Below, one piece after another: positions 55,992 to 64,000 of a DNA stretch of 64,000 bases. The position numbers were made by a program, and so were the translations under genes. Origin of the DNA: Planctomycetaceae bacterium (GTDB lineage: Bacteria; Planctomycetota; Planctomycetia; Pirellulales; Pirellulaceae); assembly GCA_002724245.1 (NCBI GenBank), contig PBOG01000170.1:59589-123588 (forward strand). Direction: 5' to 3'. Within the stretch, counting starts at the first letter, position 1. Each line of letters begins with the position of its first letter. Below the pieces are notes generated by a model that saw nothing but the letters and a program-made list of their open reading frames with translations, ran no database searches and was not told the origin of the DNA.

Positions 55992-57734
55992 TCAGGGCAC
56001 CCGCCGTGACAATTCGACAGCGGGCGCTGTTACTTTGGGCACAGCAGACCACAGACGCTGGTAGTCTTCGTGATGGCGAGTGAAAGCGTTTTCTGCGACC
56101 GCCTCAACATCATTCAGAGTCTGTGCCGTTCTCGACAAGAAAAAACCCGGAGCAACTCCGATCCAGACGACCAGGATCGCCAGCGGTGCTACCGCCAGAA
56201 TCTCACGGGGAGATAAATCACAGGCAGGAGCATGTGCAGCATGCTGAGCCGGCTCCTTCAACGGACCAAAAAAGACGCGCTGGACAAGGTAGAGCATATA
56301 CCAGGCTCCCAACACGACTCCGCTGACCGCAAGAACCGCAACCGCGATGAGCAGAGGCTGCCAGCCCGCTATCGATTGGGACCAGGCCCGCTGGAACATT
56401 CCGAGCAGGACCAGTACTTCGCCCGCAAAACCATTCAACCCAGGTAGCCCGATACTGGAGAAGGTAAACAACAGCATAAAGAAGGAAAGGATTGGCAGGC
56501 GTTTTGCCAAACCACTCAACGCGCTAATTTCCCGGGTGTGATAACGCTCATAAATCATCCCTACCAACGCAAACAAAGCGCCTGTTGAGATGCCGTGATT
56601 AACCATCTGCAACGTTCCACCTTGTAGACCTGGACGATTGAGCGCGAACAATCCCAACACACAGAAACCCATGTGACTCACACTCGAGTAGGCAATGAGA
56701 CGCTTGAAATCGTCTTGCGCAAGTGCCACTAAGGCGCCATAGACAATCCCGATCACGGCCAGTGACAACAACCAGGGATATACAAATACGGTCCCTGTAC
56801 TCACCCAGGGAAAGACACTCGCCACGACATTCGGCACGACTTGAATACCCGGGTGCAAAATCGCATCCGGCAGCATCAAGATCCCAAACCGAACAAAACC
56901 ATAGGTGCCAATTTTCAGCAACACCCCAGCCAGCATGACACTGCCCGCGGCAGGTGCCTGAACGTGTGCCAGTGGTAACCAGGTATGCAACGGAAAGAGC
57001 GGCACTTTGATCGCGAAGCCGGCAAACAGCGCCAGAAAAACCATTAACTGAAATTTGACTGGCAAGTTTCCTTCGCTGGCCGCCAGCCGCAAATTGGTTG
57101 ATAGATCGGGAATCGAAAACGTCCACGTTCCTCCATTCCACTGGTTTGCGTTCCAAACCACAATCGCCAGCAAACCCAACAGTGTCAAAACACTGCCAGC
57201 CAAAGTGAACAAAAAGAACTTGACGGCCGCATATTGACGTTGCTCGCTGCCCCATACGCCCACGAGAAAAAACAGCGGAATCAAAGTGAATTCAAAGAAC
57301 ACATAGAACAGCACGATGTCACGAGCGACAAACACGCCCACACAGCCAAATTCCAACAACAGTAACATGCCATAAAACAACGCGACGCGATCGCGAATCG
57401 CTTCCCAACTGACCAGAATGGCCGTCAAGGTCAGTAGGGGCGACAACCCGAACATCCACAGCGAGAGGCCATCCAGCCCAACATGAAAACGGACATCCAA
57501 CGGAGTTACCGATGAATTAGCAAGCCACGCAACATCGGTGACAGCCAGCTCCGCTTGAGTCGCCGCTGCGCTGGAAAAAACAATCGCAGTCGAGCAGATC
57601 AGACTTACCGAGGCGACCAAGAGCGCAATCCAGCGGACGGCCCGGTCACCCAAGGGTGCCACGACCCAAATGACCCCGACGCCAACCAGCGGCACAAACA
57701 AGGTAACAAGTAACAGGAGTTTTAAATCCAACAT
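55992..57734 (-). CDS. nuoM: NADH-quinone oxidoreductase subunit M
   Basis: 580 residues, ATG at 57734, about 14 membrane segments. The Glu in FYVFFEFTLIPLFFLVGVWG, Lys in AVKFFLFTLAGS, PLHTWLPLAHVQAPAAGSVMLAGVLLKIGTYG and AYSSVSHMGFCVLG are the conserved marks of the second proton-pumping subunit. A little longer than E. coli NuoM (509), with an extended C-terminal tail. The 51-nt gap to nuoN and the 24-nt gap to nuoL fit one transcript. Confidence 0.96.
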   Translation of the reverse strand: MLDLKLLLLVTLFVPLVGVGVIWVVAPLGDRAVRWIALLVASVSLICSTAIVFSSAAATQAELAVTDVAWLANSSVTPLDVRFHVGLDGLSLWMFGLSPLLTLTAILVSWEAIRDRVALFYGMLLLLEFGCVGVFVARDIVLFYVFFEFTLIPLFFLVGVWGSEQRQYAAVKFFLFTLAGSVLTLLGLLAIVVWNANQWNGGTWTFSIPDLSTNLRLAASEGNLPVKFQLMVFLALFAGFAIKVPLFPLHTWLPLAHVQAPAAGSVMLAGVLLKIGTYGFVRFGILMLPDAILHPGIQVVPNVVASVFPWVSTGTVFVYPWLLSLAVIGIVYGALVALAQDDFKRLIAYSSVSHMGFCVLGLFALNRPGLQGGTLQMVNHGISTGALFALVGMIYERYHTREISALSGLAKRLPILSFFMLLFTFSSIGLPGLNGFAGEVLVLLGMFQRAWSQSIAGWQPLLIAVAVLAVSGVVLGAWYMLYLVQRVFFGPLKEPAQHAAHAPACDLSPREILAVAPLAILVVWIGVAPGFFLSRTAQTLNDVEAVAENAFTRHHEDYQRLWSAVPKVTAPAVELSRRVP

Positions 57735-57758
57735 CGCACGACCAATTCGATTCAGAAC

Positions 57759-60005
57759 CTAACGGATCCACCACATCCAAAGAACCAGCAACAAGAGACC
57801 CAACACCATGCCCAGCGCATAGAACTGCAGTAGTCCTTTATGCAGGGATCGCACCATCCACCCGGCAAATCGTGGCAACCAGCCAATCAAATTGACCAGT
57901 CCATCAATCAACCAGCGGTCAACGATACCACTGATGTTGGCGAGTGTGCGCAAAGGCCAAATCACGACACAACCATACAATTCATCCAGGTAAAACTTCT
58001 CACTGGACAATCGATAAGGCGAGCAATAAACCGCGCGCCGAGTCACACGAGACAGCCAGCGAAACTCGAAAAACGCCTGGAGCCACCCAACAAAAGGCCT
58101 ATCACCCAGGTACAGAACCGAAGCAATCCCAACGCCAGCCAGGGCGATCACCGAACTGATCAAGGCCACCTCCCCATCCAGCTTCGGTATAAACGACTCC
58201 CCGGACAAGGAAGGCGTCTGCTGCAAATAACCAGCAGGCTGGTGGTAAATCTCCAACACACCACCGATTGCCAGTGCGCAAACGGAAAGGACTGCCAAAG
58301 GCCTCCACATGGATGCGGGTTCATGTGGGTGATCGGCTTCCTCGGGGACATACTGCCGGCCCCAGAAGGTTAAATAATACGCCCGGAACGTATAGAAAGC
58401 GGTCAGCAATGCGGTAAACATGGCCGACCAATGCAGCCAGCGATAGATCGACGCACTCCACGGCGGGGGTATCGTGAATACCTGCTTTTCCGGCGGCGCG
58501 GACGCGACTGTGTCAAGATCCGCCAGCGTTACGGCAGACACCTCCAATTGATCCGCCTTCTCTTTGACCGCTTTGACAATCTGGTCTTTACTCCAGAATC
58601 CAGAGAACAGTGGAATCCCGGCCAAGGCCAGGCAACCGCACAAGAACGTCAAATGGGTTTTCGGCAAGATGTGCCGCAACCCGCCAAACTTCCGCATGTC
58701 AATCACATCACCCATCGCATGCATCACACTTCCTGCTCCCAGGAACAGCAAAGCTTTGAAAAAGGCATGTGTGAAGAGATGAAAAAAGCCGGCCGTAATT
58801 CCGGCCATCGTCCCGGTTCCCAGCGCGAGGAACATGTAACCCAATTGACTGATGGTGGAATATGCCAGTACTCGTTTCAGATCAAACTGGGTCAGTGCGA
58901 TGACAGCGGCCAACAACGCAGTGAAACCGCCCACACACGCCACGATCAGCTGCGCTGTCGGGCAGGCCGCAAACAGGGGTGTACAGCGCACCACCAGGTA
59001 GACACCGGCAGTCACCATCGTGGCAGCATGGATCAACGCACTAACCGGCGTCGGTCCTTCCATCGCATCAGGAAGCCAAATGTGGAGTGGAAACTGGGCG
59101 CTCTTTCCACACGCGCCCAACAAAAACAACAAACAGATAGCCAGTACGACCAGTTCGCCATCAGGGCCGATGACAAAATCGTTGGTCTTGATCCGTGACT
59201 GGCCCAGAACTCCACGTATCAGTGTGCTACCGGGATCCATTCCCGCCGCTTTCTCCGACACCGCTTCCTGGACTGTCTTTGAATCAACCACGACCTTGCC
59301 TGCAGGCGTATGCAACACATCGTGATAATTCACGGTTCCGTAGGTAGTCCAGATCAAGAAGACGGCAATGATCAAACCAAAGTCGCCGACACGATTGACC
59401 AGGAATGCCTTCTTGCCAGCCGCTGCAGCAGATGGCCTGGTGTACCAGAAACCAATCAAGAGATAGCTGCAAACCCCGACACCTTCCCAGAACACAAACA
59501 GCAACAAGAAATTACTTACCGAGACCAGCATTGTCATGGAAAAGACAAAGAGTCCTAAATAGGTAAAAAACCTCCAGTATCCTCGGTCATCATGCATATA
59601 GCCGACGGAAAACAGTGCCACGAGCGTGGAAATGAAGGTCACCATCGCCAGCATCGTCGCGGTCAACGCATCTGCACGCAGCGTGATATCGACACGAAAC
59701 GGTCGTGTTATCGGCTCGTCCAGGCTCTTGCCAGCCGCCGTGAGGCCGGAAATTTCTGGAACGTGGGCGTCTTCAATTACCGCCCACGACCACAACTGGA
59801 TGGGAACCTCGAAGCCTGTATCCGAATTCTCCGTGTATCCTCGCTGTACTTGTACGACCAGCACAAGACTACAGAGCAATGACAGGGCCAGCGCAATCAC
59901 CACCGGTAGATGACTTTGGGACCTGAGGACACGTGGTCCCAAGCTTGCCGTCACGATTGCTGCGACCAAGGGTAAGGTCGGAATCAATACTACCAACCAC
60001 TCCAT
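57759..60005 (-). CDS. nuoL: NADH-quinone oxidoreductase subunit L
   Basis: 748 residues, ATG at 60005, over 15 membrane segments. Conserved: FWEGVGVCSYLLIGFWYTRPSAA with the key Glu, KKAFLVNRVGDFG with the channel lysine, SAQFPLHIWLPDAMEGPTPVSALIHAATMVTAGVYL and AYSTISQLGYMFLALG. It is over 100 residues longer than E. coli NuoL (613). Part of the extra length lies in the N-terminal periplasmic loop (about 55-110) and after the QFDLKRV region, around 490-520. The long lateral helix is expected near the C-terminus. Confidence 0.96.
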   Translation of the reverse strand: MEWLVVLIPTLPLVAAIVTASLGPRVLRSQSHLPVVIALALSLLCSLVLVVQVQRGYTENSDTGFEVPIQLWSWAVIEDAHVPEISGLTAAGKSLDEPITRPFRVDITLRADALTATMLAMVTFISTLVALFSVGYMHDDRGYWRFFTYLGLFVFSMTMLVSVSNFLLLFVFWEGVGVCSYLLIGFWYTRPSAAAAGKKAFLVNRVGDFGLIIAVFLIWTTYGTVNYHDVLHTPAGKVVVDSKTVQEAVSEKAAGMDPGSTLIRGVLGQSRIKTNDFVIGPDGELVVLAICLLFLLGACGKSAQFPLHIWLPDAMEGPTPVSALIHAATMVTAGVYLVVRCTPLFAACPTAQLIVACVGGFTALLAAVIALTQFDLKRVLAYSTISQLGYMFLALGTGTMAGITAGFFHLFTHAFFKALLFLGAGSVMHAMGDVIDMRKFGGLRHILPKTHLTFLCGCLALAGIPLFSGFWSKDQIVKAVKEKADQLEVSAVTLADLDTVASAPPEKQVFTIPPPWSASIYRWLHWSAMFTALLTAFYTFRAYYLTFWGRQYVPEEADHPHEPASMWRPLAVLSVCALAIGGVLEIYHQPAGYLQQTPSLSGESFIPKLDGEVALISSVIALAGVGIASVLYLGDRPFVGWLQAFFEFRWLSRVTRRAVYCSPYRLSSEKFYLDELYGCVVIWPLRTLANISGIVDRWLIDGLVNLIGWLPRFAGWMVRSLHKGLLQFYALGMVLGLLLLVLWMWWIR

Positions 60006-60035
60006 TCAAATTCTCCCGCAATTCGTCTCTACTGG

Positions 60036-60479
60036 TCAGATCTGGCTTCGGTGGTTGGACTCGTCTTCATCCGCTTGCGGTTCGATTCCCGCAGGTGTCA
60101 ATGTGGGCCATTTTTGCGTTCCCGCAGTGTGCCCCGGTAAGCCTCGATCGACAAACGGAGCCTGCCCCTCCTCGCGCAGATCTTGCCAGATCGCAACATC
60201 CAGACTGCCTGTTTGCTTGGCTAACATCAAGATCAACGCCAAGGCAATGGCCGCCTCACAAGCGGCCACCGCAATCATGAAAACAACAAAGATCTGGCCG
60301 CCCCAATCGCCGTGGTACCGCCCCCATGCCACCAGACTAAGCGACACGCCCTGCAGCATCATTTCTGCGCACAGGAACATGACGATCAAGTTGCGACGTA
60401 CCAGCAAACCAACCAGGCCTAGCCCAAACAGCAACGCCCCGACAACCAGGTAATTCTGCAACAGTGCCCATTCACTCAT
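60036..60479 (-). CDS. nuoK: NADH-quinone oxidoreductase subunit K, C-terminally extended
   Basis: 147 residues, ATG at 60479, overlapping the nuoJ end by 8 nt. The first 100 residues are the usual three-helix NuoK: RRNLIVMFLCAEMMLQGVSL with the conserved Glu and VAACEAAIALALIL with the second one. After residue 100 there is a 47-residue hydrophilic extension (TGSLDVAIWQDLREEG, then PADEDESNH-like acidic tail) not present in E. coli NuoK (100 residues). It belongs to the membrane arm beside NuoJ and NuoA. Confidence 0.94.
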   Translation of the reverse strand: MSEWALLQNYLVVGALLFGLGLVGLLVRRNLIVMFLCAEMMLQGVSLSLVAWGRYHGDWGGQIFVVFMIAVAACEAAIALALILMLAKQTGSLDVAIWQDLREEGQAPFVDRGLPGHTAGTQKWPTLTPAGIEPQADEDESNHRSQI

Positions 60480-61245
60480 GGTGTGAGCCCTCCTGCATCT
60501 GTTTCCCGTGAACCATAATGGCTACCGCGACCACCAGCGCTACCAGCAATAAAGTACCCGTGACTTCGACGGAAATGAGTCGTTGCCCAAAGAGCGCTGC
60601 GCCAAAACCGGCCATGTGTGCTTCTACCGACAGTGCACCTGTGGTTGTCCTTGCTACCGGATCGATCAGCAGGACTGACCAGGAAACCACACCGCTCAAC
60701 AAGAGTCCTGCCGTCACAGCCAGCAGTGGTACAAACCTGCCCCAACTCTGCTGGTCATAGTTCGCATTACCTTCCGGGTTTGCCAGCATGACGACAAACA
60801 AGAACATCACAACTACCGCGCCTGCATAAACCGCAATCGTCGCCACTCCGAGGAACTGCGCGCCTTGCAGCAGGAAGAGGCTTGCGACACCAATCAACGA
60901 CAACGCAAACCAGAGAGCAGCATATAAGGGCCGGCGCGAGGTAATGGTCGCAGCAGAGGAAAGGACTGTAATTACGGCCAACACAGCAAACACAATTTGC
61001 TCCGCTTGCGGTTGCACCTCAGCTGGTGATTGGATATCCCCTGGTGGTTGGAAACGCGGCAAACTGATCAACAACAGGGTTAATCCAGCCACAGCACAGA
61101 CCACTCCCGCAGCCCGCAACCAGGAACGGGTATTGGGCAGCAACAACAAACCTACACCTACGGCCACGAAGGCGCCACAAAATGTCGCCCATGCAACAGG
61201 ACTTGTCGCAGAGTCCACCGATGCCCAAGCCAGCAAACCGCTCAC
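60472..61245 (-). CDS. nuoJ: NADH-quinone oxidoreductase subunit J
   Basis: 257 residues, GTG start at 61245 with AGGAGG 6 nt upstream; it overlaps the nuoI stop as GTGA. Five membrane segments of the family (RRPLYAALWFALSLIGVASLFLLQGAQFLGVATIAVYAGAVVVMFLFVVMLANP region, with the conserved GAVVVMFLFVVML) are present. About 60-90 residues of extra N-terminal sequence with two more hydrophobic segments (GVGLLLLPNTRSWLR; GVVCAVAGLTLLLIS) precede the core, unlike the 184-residue E. coli NuoJ. Confidence 0.94.
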   Translation of the reverse strand: MSGLLAWASVDSATSPVAWATFCGAFVAVGVGLLLLPNTRSWLRAAGVVCAVAGLTLLLISLPRFQPPGDIQSPAEVQPQAEQIVFAVLAVITVLSSAATITSRRPLYAALWFALSLIGVASLFLLQGAQFLGVATIAVYAGAVVVMFLFVVMLANPEGNANYDQQSWGRFVPLLAVTAGLLLSGVVSWSVLLIDPVARTTTGALSVEAHMAGFGAALFGQRLISVEVTGTLLLVALVVAVAIMVHGKQMQEGSHHE

Positions 61246-61787
61246 ACCGTGCCTCCTAGATCCGCCGATTTCATCTGTTCGGTTTCAATCGTCTCGTCAA
61301 ATACGCTCAACAACTTTTCCTTGTCAAAAATCATCTCTTCGCGACTGCGACCTGTGAGGTTGTAGAGACTGGTCAATTCAATCGCATCGACCGGACATGC
61401 CTCTTCACACATGCCACAATAAATGCAGCGCAGTTCATCGATCGTAAAACTCTCTGGATATTTCTCTCGATCAGGCCAAGGGCTCTCGTCCGCCAAAATA
61501 TCAATACAATGCGCTGGGCAAGCCGTCGCACAAAGAAAACACGCAACACACTTCACGCGGCCTTGCTGGTCCTTATTTAACCGGTGGACGCCACGGTAAA
61601 TGAGCGGGTTACCAATCTGCGGTTCTTCATCCGGATAGCTCACCGTGACGTCTTTACCCGCAACACTCTTGGTCAAATGCTTGACGGTCGTCGTCATTCC
61701 ATGCACGAACAACGACAGGTATGTCTTCCCTGCCATACCTAGCTTCGGTTCCTCAATCCACCGAATAGCTGGATCATCGGATTTCAT
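61242..61787 (-). CDS. nuoI: NADH-quinone oxidoreductase subunit I
   Basis: 181 residues, ATG at 61787. Two [4Fe-4S] motifs are intact: CVACFLCATACP with a later CIDI context, and CIYCGMCEEACPVDAIELT. They carry clusters N6a and N6b, which pass electrons from NuoG towards N2 in NuoB. The N-terminus contains the amphipathic KTYLSLFVHGMTTTVKHLT helix that meets the membrane. The stop overlaps the nuoJ start. 103 nt separate it from nuoH. Confidence 0.96.
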   Translation of the reverse strand: MKSDDPAIRWIEEPKLGMAGKTYLSLFVHGMTTTVKHLTKSVAGKDVTVSYPDEEPQIGNPLIYRGVHRLNKDQQGRVKCVACFLCATACPAHCIDILADESPWPDREKYPESFTIDELRCIYCGMCEEACPVDAIELTSLYNLTGRSREEMIFDKEKLLSVFDETIETEQMKSADLGGTV

Positions 61788-61890
61788 AGGACACCTGCTT
61801 GTTCTTGAGTCGAATACCCCGCAGGAGAGCCTCGTGCAATGCGAGCAAATTCATCAAACCGTGCATCTCCAAACACAAATAAGTGACTTG

Positions 61891-63249
61891 TCAAATAGCG
61901 GAATCCACGGCATCCGGGCTGAGTGATCTGTGTGGACGATTGTCGGCAATCCGCGAAACCAGGTGGCTCACGCTCACCCAAGCCGTCACACCCACAAGCC
62001 AGGCAAGTGGAATCGGCAACCATGAATCAATGCGAACCCCGAACAGACCGGGATCACGCAATTCTTCAATCACAGCAACAACCACAAAGTTGATCATGCC
62101 GAGAGGCAACATCACCTTCCACGCTAACGCCATCAGCTGATCAAATCGAAAACGTGGCCAACTCCATCGAACCAACATGAAAAACACAACCACTGCCAGG
62201 ACTTTAGCCATCAAAACCAAAACACGTACAGCAGCCTGCAACCAGGCCAAAACAACGGATTCACTACCCCAACCATCAATGAGCGATGGAACCAACTCGC
62301 CAGACTTGGCGACGTGGAAACCGGTAATCTCAAAAGGCAAATGCCAACCACCGAAGAATAAAATCACGATCAAGAACGCCATCGTCACCATGTGCAAAAA
62401 CTCAGCCACCAGGAAGAGCAGCAATTTGATTCCCGAGTACTCCGTGTGGTATCCACCGATCAGCTCTTGCTCGCATTCTGGCAAATCAAAAGGCAGGCGC
62501 GCGGATTCTGCAAAGGCCGCAACCAGGAAAACAAAAAAACCGAGTGGTTGAGTGACCACATACCAGCCATTCAGAGCCTGCTCCCCGATGATTGTCTCCA
62601 GGTTTAACGAACCGGCAGCCAGCACCACTCCCAGCAGCCCTAATCCTAGGGGCAGTTCGTAGGCAATAAGCTGTGCGCTCGATCGCAGGCCACCCAGGAA
62701 ACTGTATTTGTTGTTACTGGCCCAACCACCAAGAATGACGCCATAGACCGCCACACTGGACAAGGCAAACACAAAAATCATACCCACATCGACACCAGGA
62801 GCGACAACCAACTCAATTTGTCGAGCATCAAGCAGGTTTTCGCTACCGGAACTACCCGGCATCACGCTAGTGAAAGTTTCAGCGCTCGCACTACCAAAAG
62901 GAATCACACTACCGAAAGGAATCACAGCAAACACAGTCAGCGCTGTTGTCAGAATGATAATCGGTGCGAGCACAAACAACTTTCGATCAACATGGCCCGG
63001 TGTAAACTCCTCCTTGAAAATGAACTTCAGGCCGTCAGCAAGTGGCTGCCCCAAACCAAAAAGTCGCAAATCCGCCCACCGGGAGTTGATCAAACTTAAC
63101 GGCATGCCTACGCGATTCGGACCACGACGGTCCTGAATCCACGCAGCCATGCGGCGTTCCAACAACACGAGGTACGCTGCACCCGTCATCAGCCCACCAA
63201 GCAGTAAGGCAATCTTGACGAACGATTCAACGATGGCAAAACTCAACAT
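61891..63249 (-). CDS. nuoH: NADH-quinone oxidoreductase subunit H
   Basis: 452 residues from ATG 63249; the open frame begins at a TTG at 63285, but the sequence MLSFAIVESFVKIALLL fits the normal first helix. Conserved: LLERRMAAWIQDRRGPNRVG, the quinone-channel loop LPFDLPECEQELIGGYHTEYSG and FFGGWHLPF. Relative to E. coli NuoH (325) it is longer. One insertion lies after helix 2 (about 120-160: repeated GSVIPFGSASAET and Ser/Gly-rich sequence), and a second in the C-terminal third between the usual last helices, with sequence TGFHVAKSGELVPSLIDGWG. It forms the quinone chamber with NuoB and NuoD. Confidence 0.95.
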   Translation of the reverse strand: MLSFAIVESFVKIALLLGGLMTGAAYLVLLERRMAAWIQDRRGPNRVGMPLSLINSRWADLRLFGLGQPLADGLKFIFKEEFTPGHVDRKLFVLAPIIILTTALTVFAVIPFGSVIPFGSASAETFTSVMPGSSGSENLLDARQIELVVAPGVDVGMIFVFALSSVAVYGVILGGWASNNKYSFLGGLRSSAQLIAYELPLGLGLLGVVLAAGSLNLETIIGEQALNGWYVVTQPLGFFVFLVAAFAESARLPFDLPECEQELIGGYHTEYSGIKLLLFLVAEFLHMVTMAFLIVILFFGGWHLPFEITGFHVAKSGELVPSLIDGWGSESVVLAWLQAAVRVLVLMAKVLAVVVFFMLVRWSWPRFRFDQLMALAWKVMLPLGMINFVVVAVIEELRDPGLFGVRIDSWLPIPLAWLVGVTAWVSVSHLVSRIADNRPHRSLSPDAVDSAI

Positions 63250-63307
63250 GGCAGCCAGTCTTATTCCACTAGCACATTGACACAAAAGGAAATCTGCAAG
63301 AGCACGA

Positions 63308-64000
63308 TTATTCGTCTCCTGCTAGTTGATTCACACGCAAATTAACACCTACCTCTGGAACATCGCCACACGCGGCAGAAAAGTAAGGAATCTCTCGAGC
63401 GACTTCATCCAGTACGACTTGTGAGTCGTACATCCCGGACCGGCCCAGCAGACGCCAAAACACACTACCTTCCGATTGCGCTCCCGCTGGGGGCCGAATC
63501 GCCCACGTAAAAGACTGCAAATGGTCGCGATGGTTTACATACGCCCCTGACCGCTCTGCGAAGGTAACCGCCGGCAGCTGCCAATTGGCGCGCTCCCAGA
63601 GCGGCGAACCAAAGAGATCCTGCACGACGAGCAGTGGCACGTTTTCAAATTGCTCGGCGTCCCCTTCATCATGCCACGCCGTGGGATAACCGGCCGCAAT
63701 CCAAACTCCCGCCAAATCTTCCTGCCCAACCCGCGATACAAATTCCTCCCAACTGAGTAGCCCATTCCCGCGGAAAGCCAGCACTTCTTCAACACCACGT
63801 CGATTGGGACACTTTTCCGCCGCGATCGTAAAACCATTCGAGAAAGTCTGGTCTTCCCCCGAACGCGGTACAGGGCCTAACACAAACAGTGGATCGTCGT
63901 GCAGCGTCTTTAGAAATTGGGTCAGCAAGAATGCTTCTTCTACGGTCACAAAAGGCGACACAACAGCAGCCCAACGCCCTTGCGGCAACTCCGATAATTG
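63308..64000 (-). CDS. nuoG: NADH-quinone oxidoreductase subunit G, C-terminal part (partial at right edge)
   Basis: The reading frame is open to the window edge; 230 residues plus stop are inside. It looks like the C-terminal molybdopterin-oxidoreductase-like part of NuoG: VVSPFVTVEEAFLLTQFLK, FVLGPVPRSGEDQ, GVEEVLAFRGNGLLSWEEFV, PLLVVQDLFGSPLWERANWQLPAVTFAERSGAYVNHRDHLQ (the conserved FAExxGTxxN-like segment) and a hydrophilic tail. The frame ends 58 nt before nuoH starts. The N-terminal Fe-S domains are outside the window, so completeness cannot be judged. Confidence 0.87.
   Translation of the reverse strand, partial: QLSELPQGRWAAVVSPFVTVEEAFLLTQFLKTLHDDPLFVLGPVPRSGEDQTFSNGFTIAAEKCPNRRGVEEVLAFRGNGLLSWEEFVSRVGQEDLAGVWIAAGYPTAWHDEGDAEQFENVPLLVVQDLFGSPLWERANWQLPAVTFAERSGAYVNHRDHLQSFTWAIRPPAGAQSEGSVFWRLLGRSGMYDSQVVLDEVAREIPYFSAACGDVPEVGVNLRVNQLAGDE

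Noticed and set aside
56599..57255. 218-codon minus frame inside nuoM
   Set aside because: Alternative phase of nuoM on the same strand; no homology pattern, and nuoM motifs are continuous in the chosen phase.
58431..59198. 255-codon plus-strand frame inside nuoL
   Set aside because: Antisense shadow of a strongly conserved gene; rich in Gln, Arg and His without domain pattern.
1..64000. CRISPR arrays, insertion sequences, prophage or other mobile elements
   Set aside because: No spaced repeats, transposase, integrase or terminal inverted repeats were seen; the repeats found are short tandem duplications only.

Overview
The window reads as a contiguous piece of a Planctomycetota chromosome, probably Pirellula/Rhodopirellula-like, at roughly 53% GC by eye. 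The evidence is the combination of protein families: paired DUF1549/DUF1553 cytochrome-type proteins, PPC-domain secreted proteins, a Tat-exported DUF1501 protein, a DUF1559 prepilin-like protein, DUF1573, CRTAC1/ASPIC-UnbV FG-GAP proteins, and a Lys/Ala-rich histone H1-like protein. There is no rRNA, CRISPR array, insertion sequence or prophage. No mobile element is visible and most of the content is ordinary chromosome.

Layout. 1-6643 (minus): a planctomycete exported-protein cluster (DUF1549/DUF1553, PPC, cytochrome-WD40; the last runs off the left edge). 7085-10927 (plus): an ABC transporter of the molybdate/tungstate/sulfate type with a double binding protein and a permease carrying an extra exported domain, followed by a cyclophilin. 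11436-16634: amino acid permease, a Cys/Met-metabolism PLP enzyme, an AlaC-like aminotransferase and cysteine synthase. 16887-20986: zinc-ribbon/DUF1559 protein, an unknown exported protein, and a divergent PfkB kinase and aldolase-like pair. 21236-29492: panB, a DUF255 protein, a phytoene-desaturase-like oxidoreductase, an AddB-like nuclease and greA. 29694-34268: lipoprotein FKBP, a selenocysteine tRNA, a DapA-family lyase, a structured leader plus rpsU, and an unusual pyrB. 34308-39668 (minus): a three-gene unit with a tetra-CxxCH protein, DUF1573 and an O-antigen-ligase/TPR protein. 40341-50915: epimerase, csrA, a CRTAC1-type protein split by an in-frame TGA, DUF1501, a double TRASH/YHS-like protein, lpxB, a site-2 protease, an SGNH hydrolase and the histone-like gene. 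51111-54123 (minus): a degenerate enhancer-binding-protein-like regulator, a small unknown protein and Mrp. 54378-64000 (minus): the distal nuo operon, nuoG(partial)-H-I-J-K-L-M-N.

The most striking point links two places. A tRNA-Sec(UCA) gene lies at 30557-30653, so the organism probably decodes UGA as selenocysteine. About 12 kb away, the CRTAC1/ASPIC-UnbV gene (41897-44305) is interrupted by a single in-frame TGA whose downstream reading frame continues at once into the missing C-terminal ASPIC/UnbV half. The TGA is followed by a perfect 6-bp hairpin whose apical loop starts 21 nt after it and has G at its second position, which fits the published bacterial SECIS rule. I propose that this is an FG-GAP/ASPIC-UnbV selenoprotein with a Sec-Thr-Cys motif. 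This is inference; the alternative is a nonsense pseudogene.

A second unusual element is the multi-hairpin RNA just upstream of rpsU, in which an anti-Shine-Dalgarno-like ACCTCC is paired with an extended Shine-Dalgarno-like GGAGGTGAT. This is a plausible autoregulatory leader for ribosomal protein bS21.

Start codons were re-chosen wherever the longest open frame began at a non-ATG codon without support.
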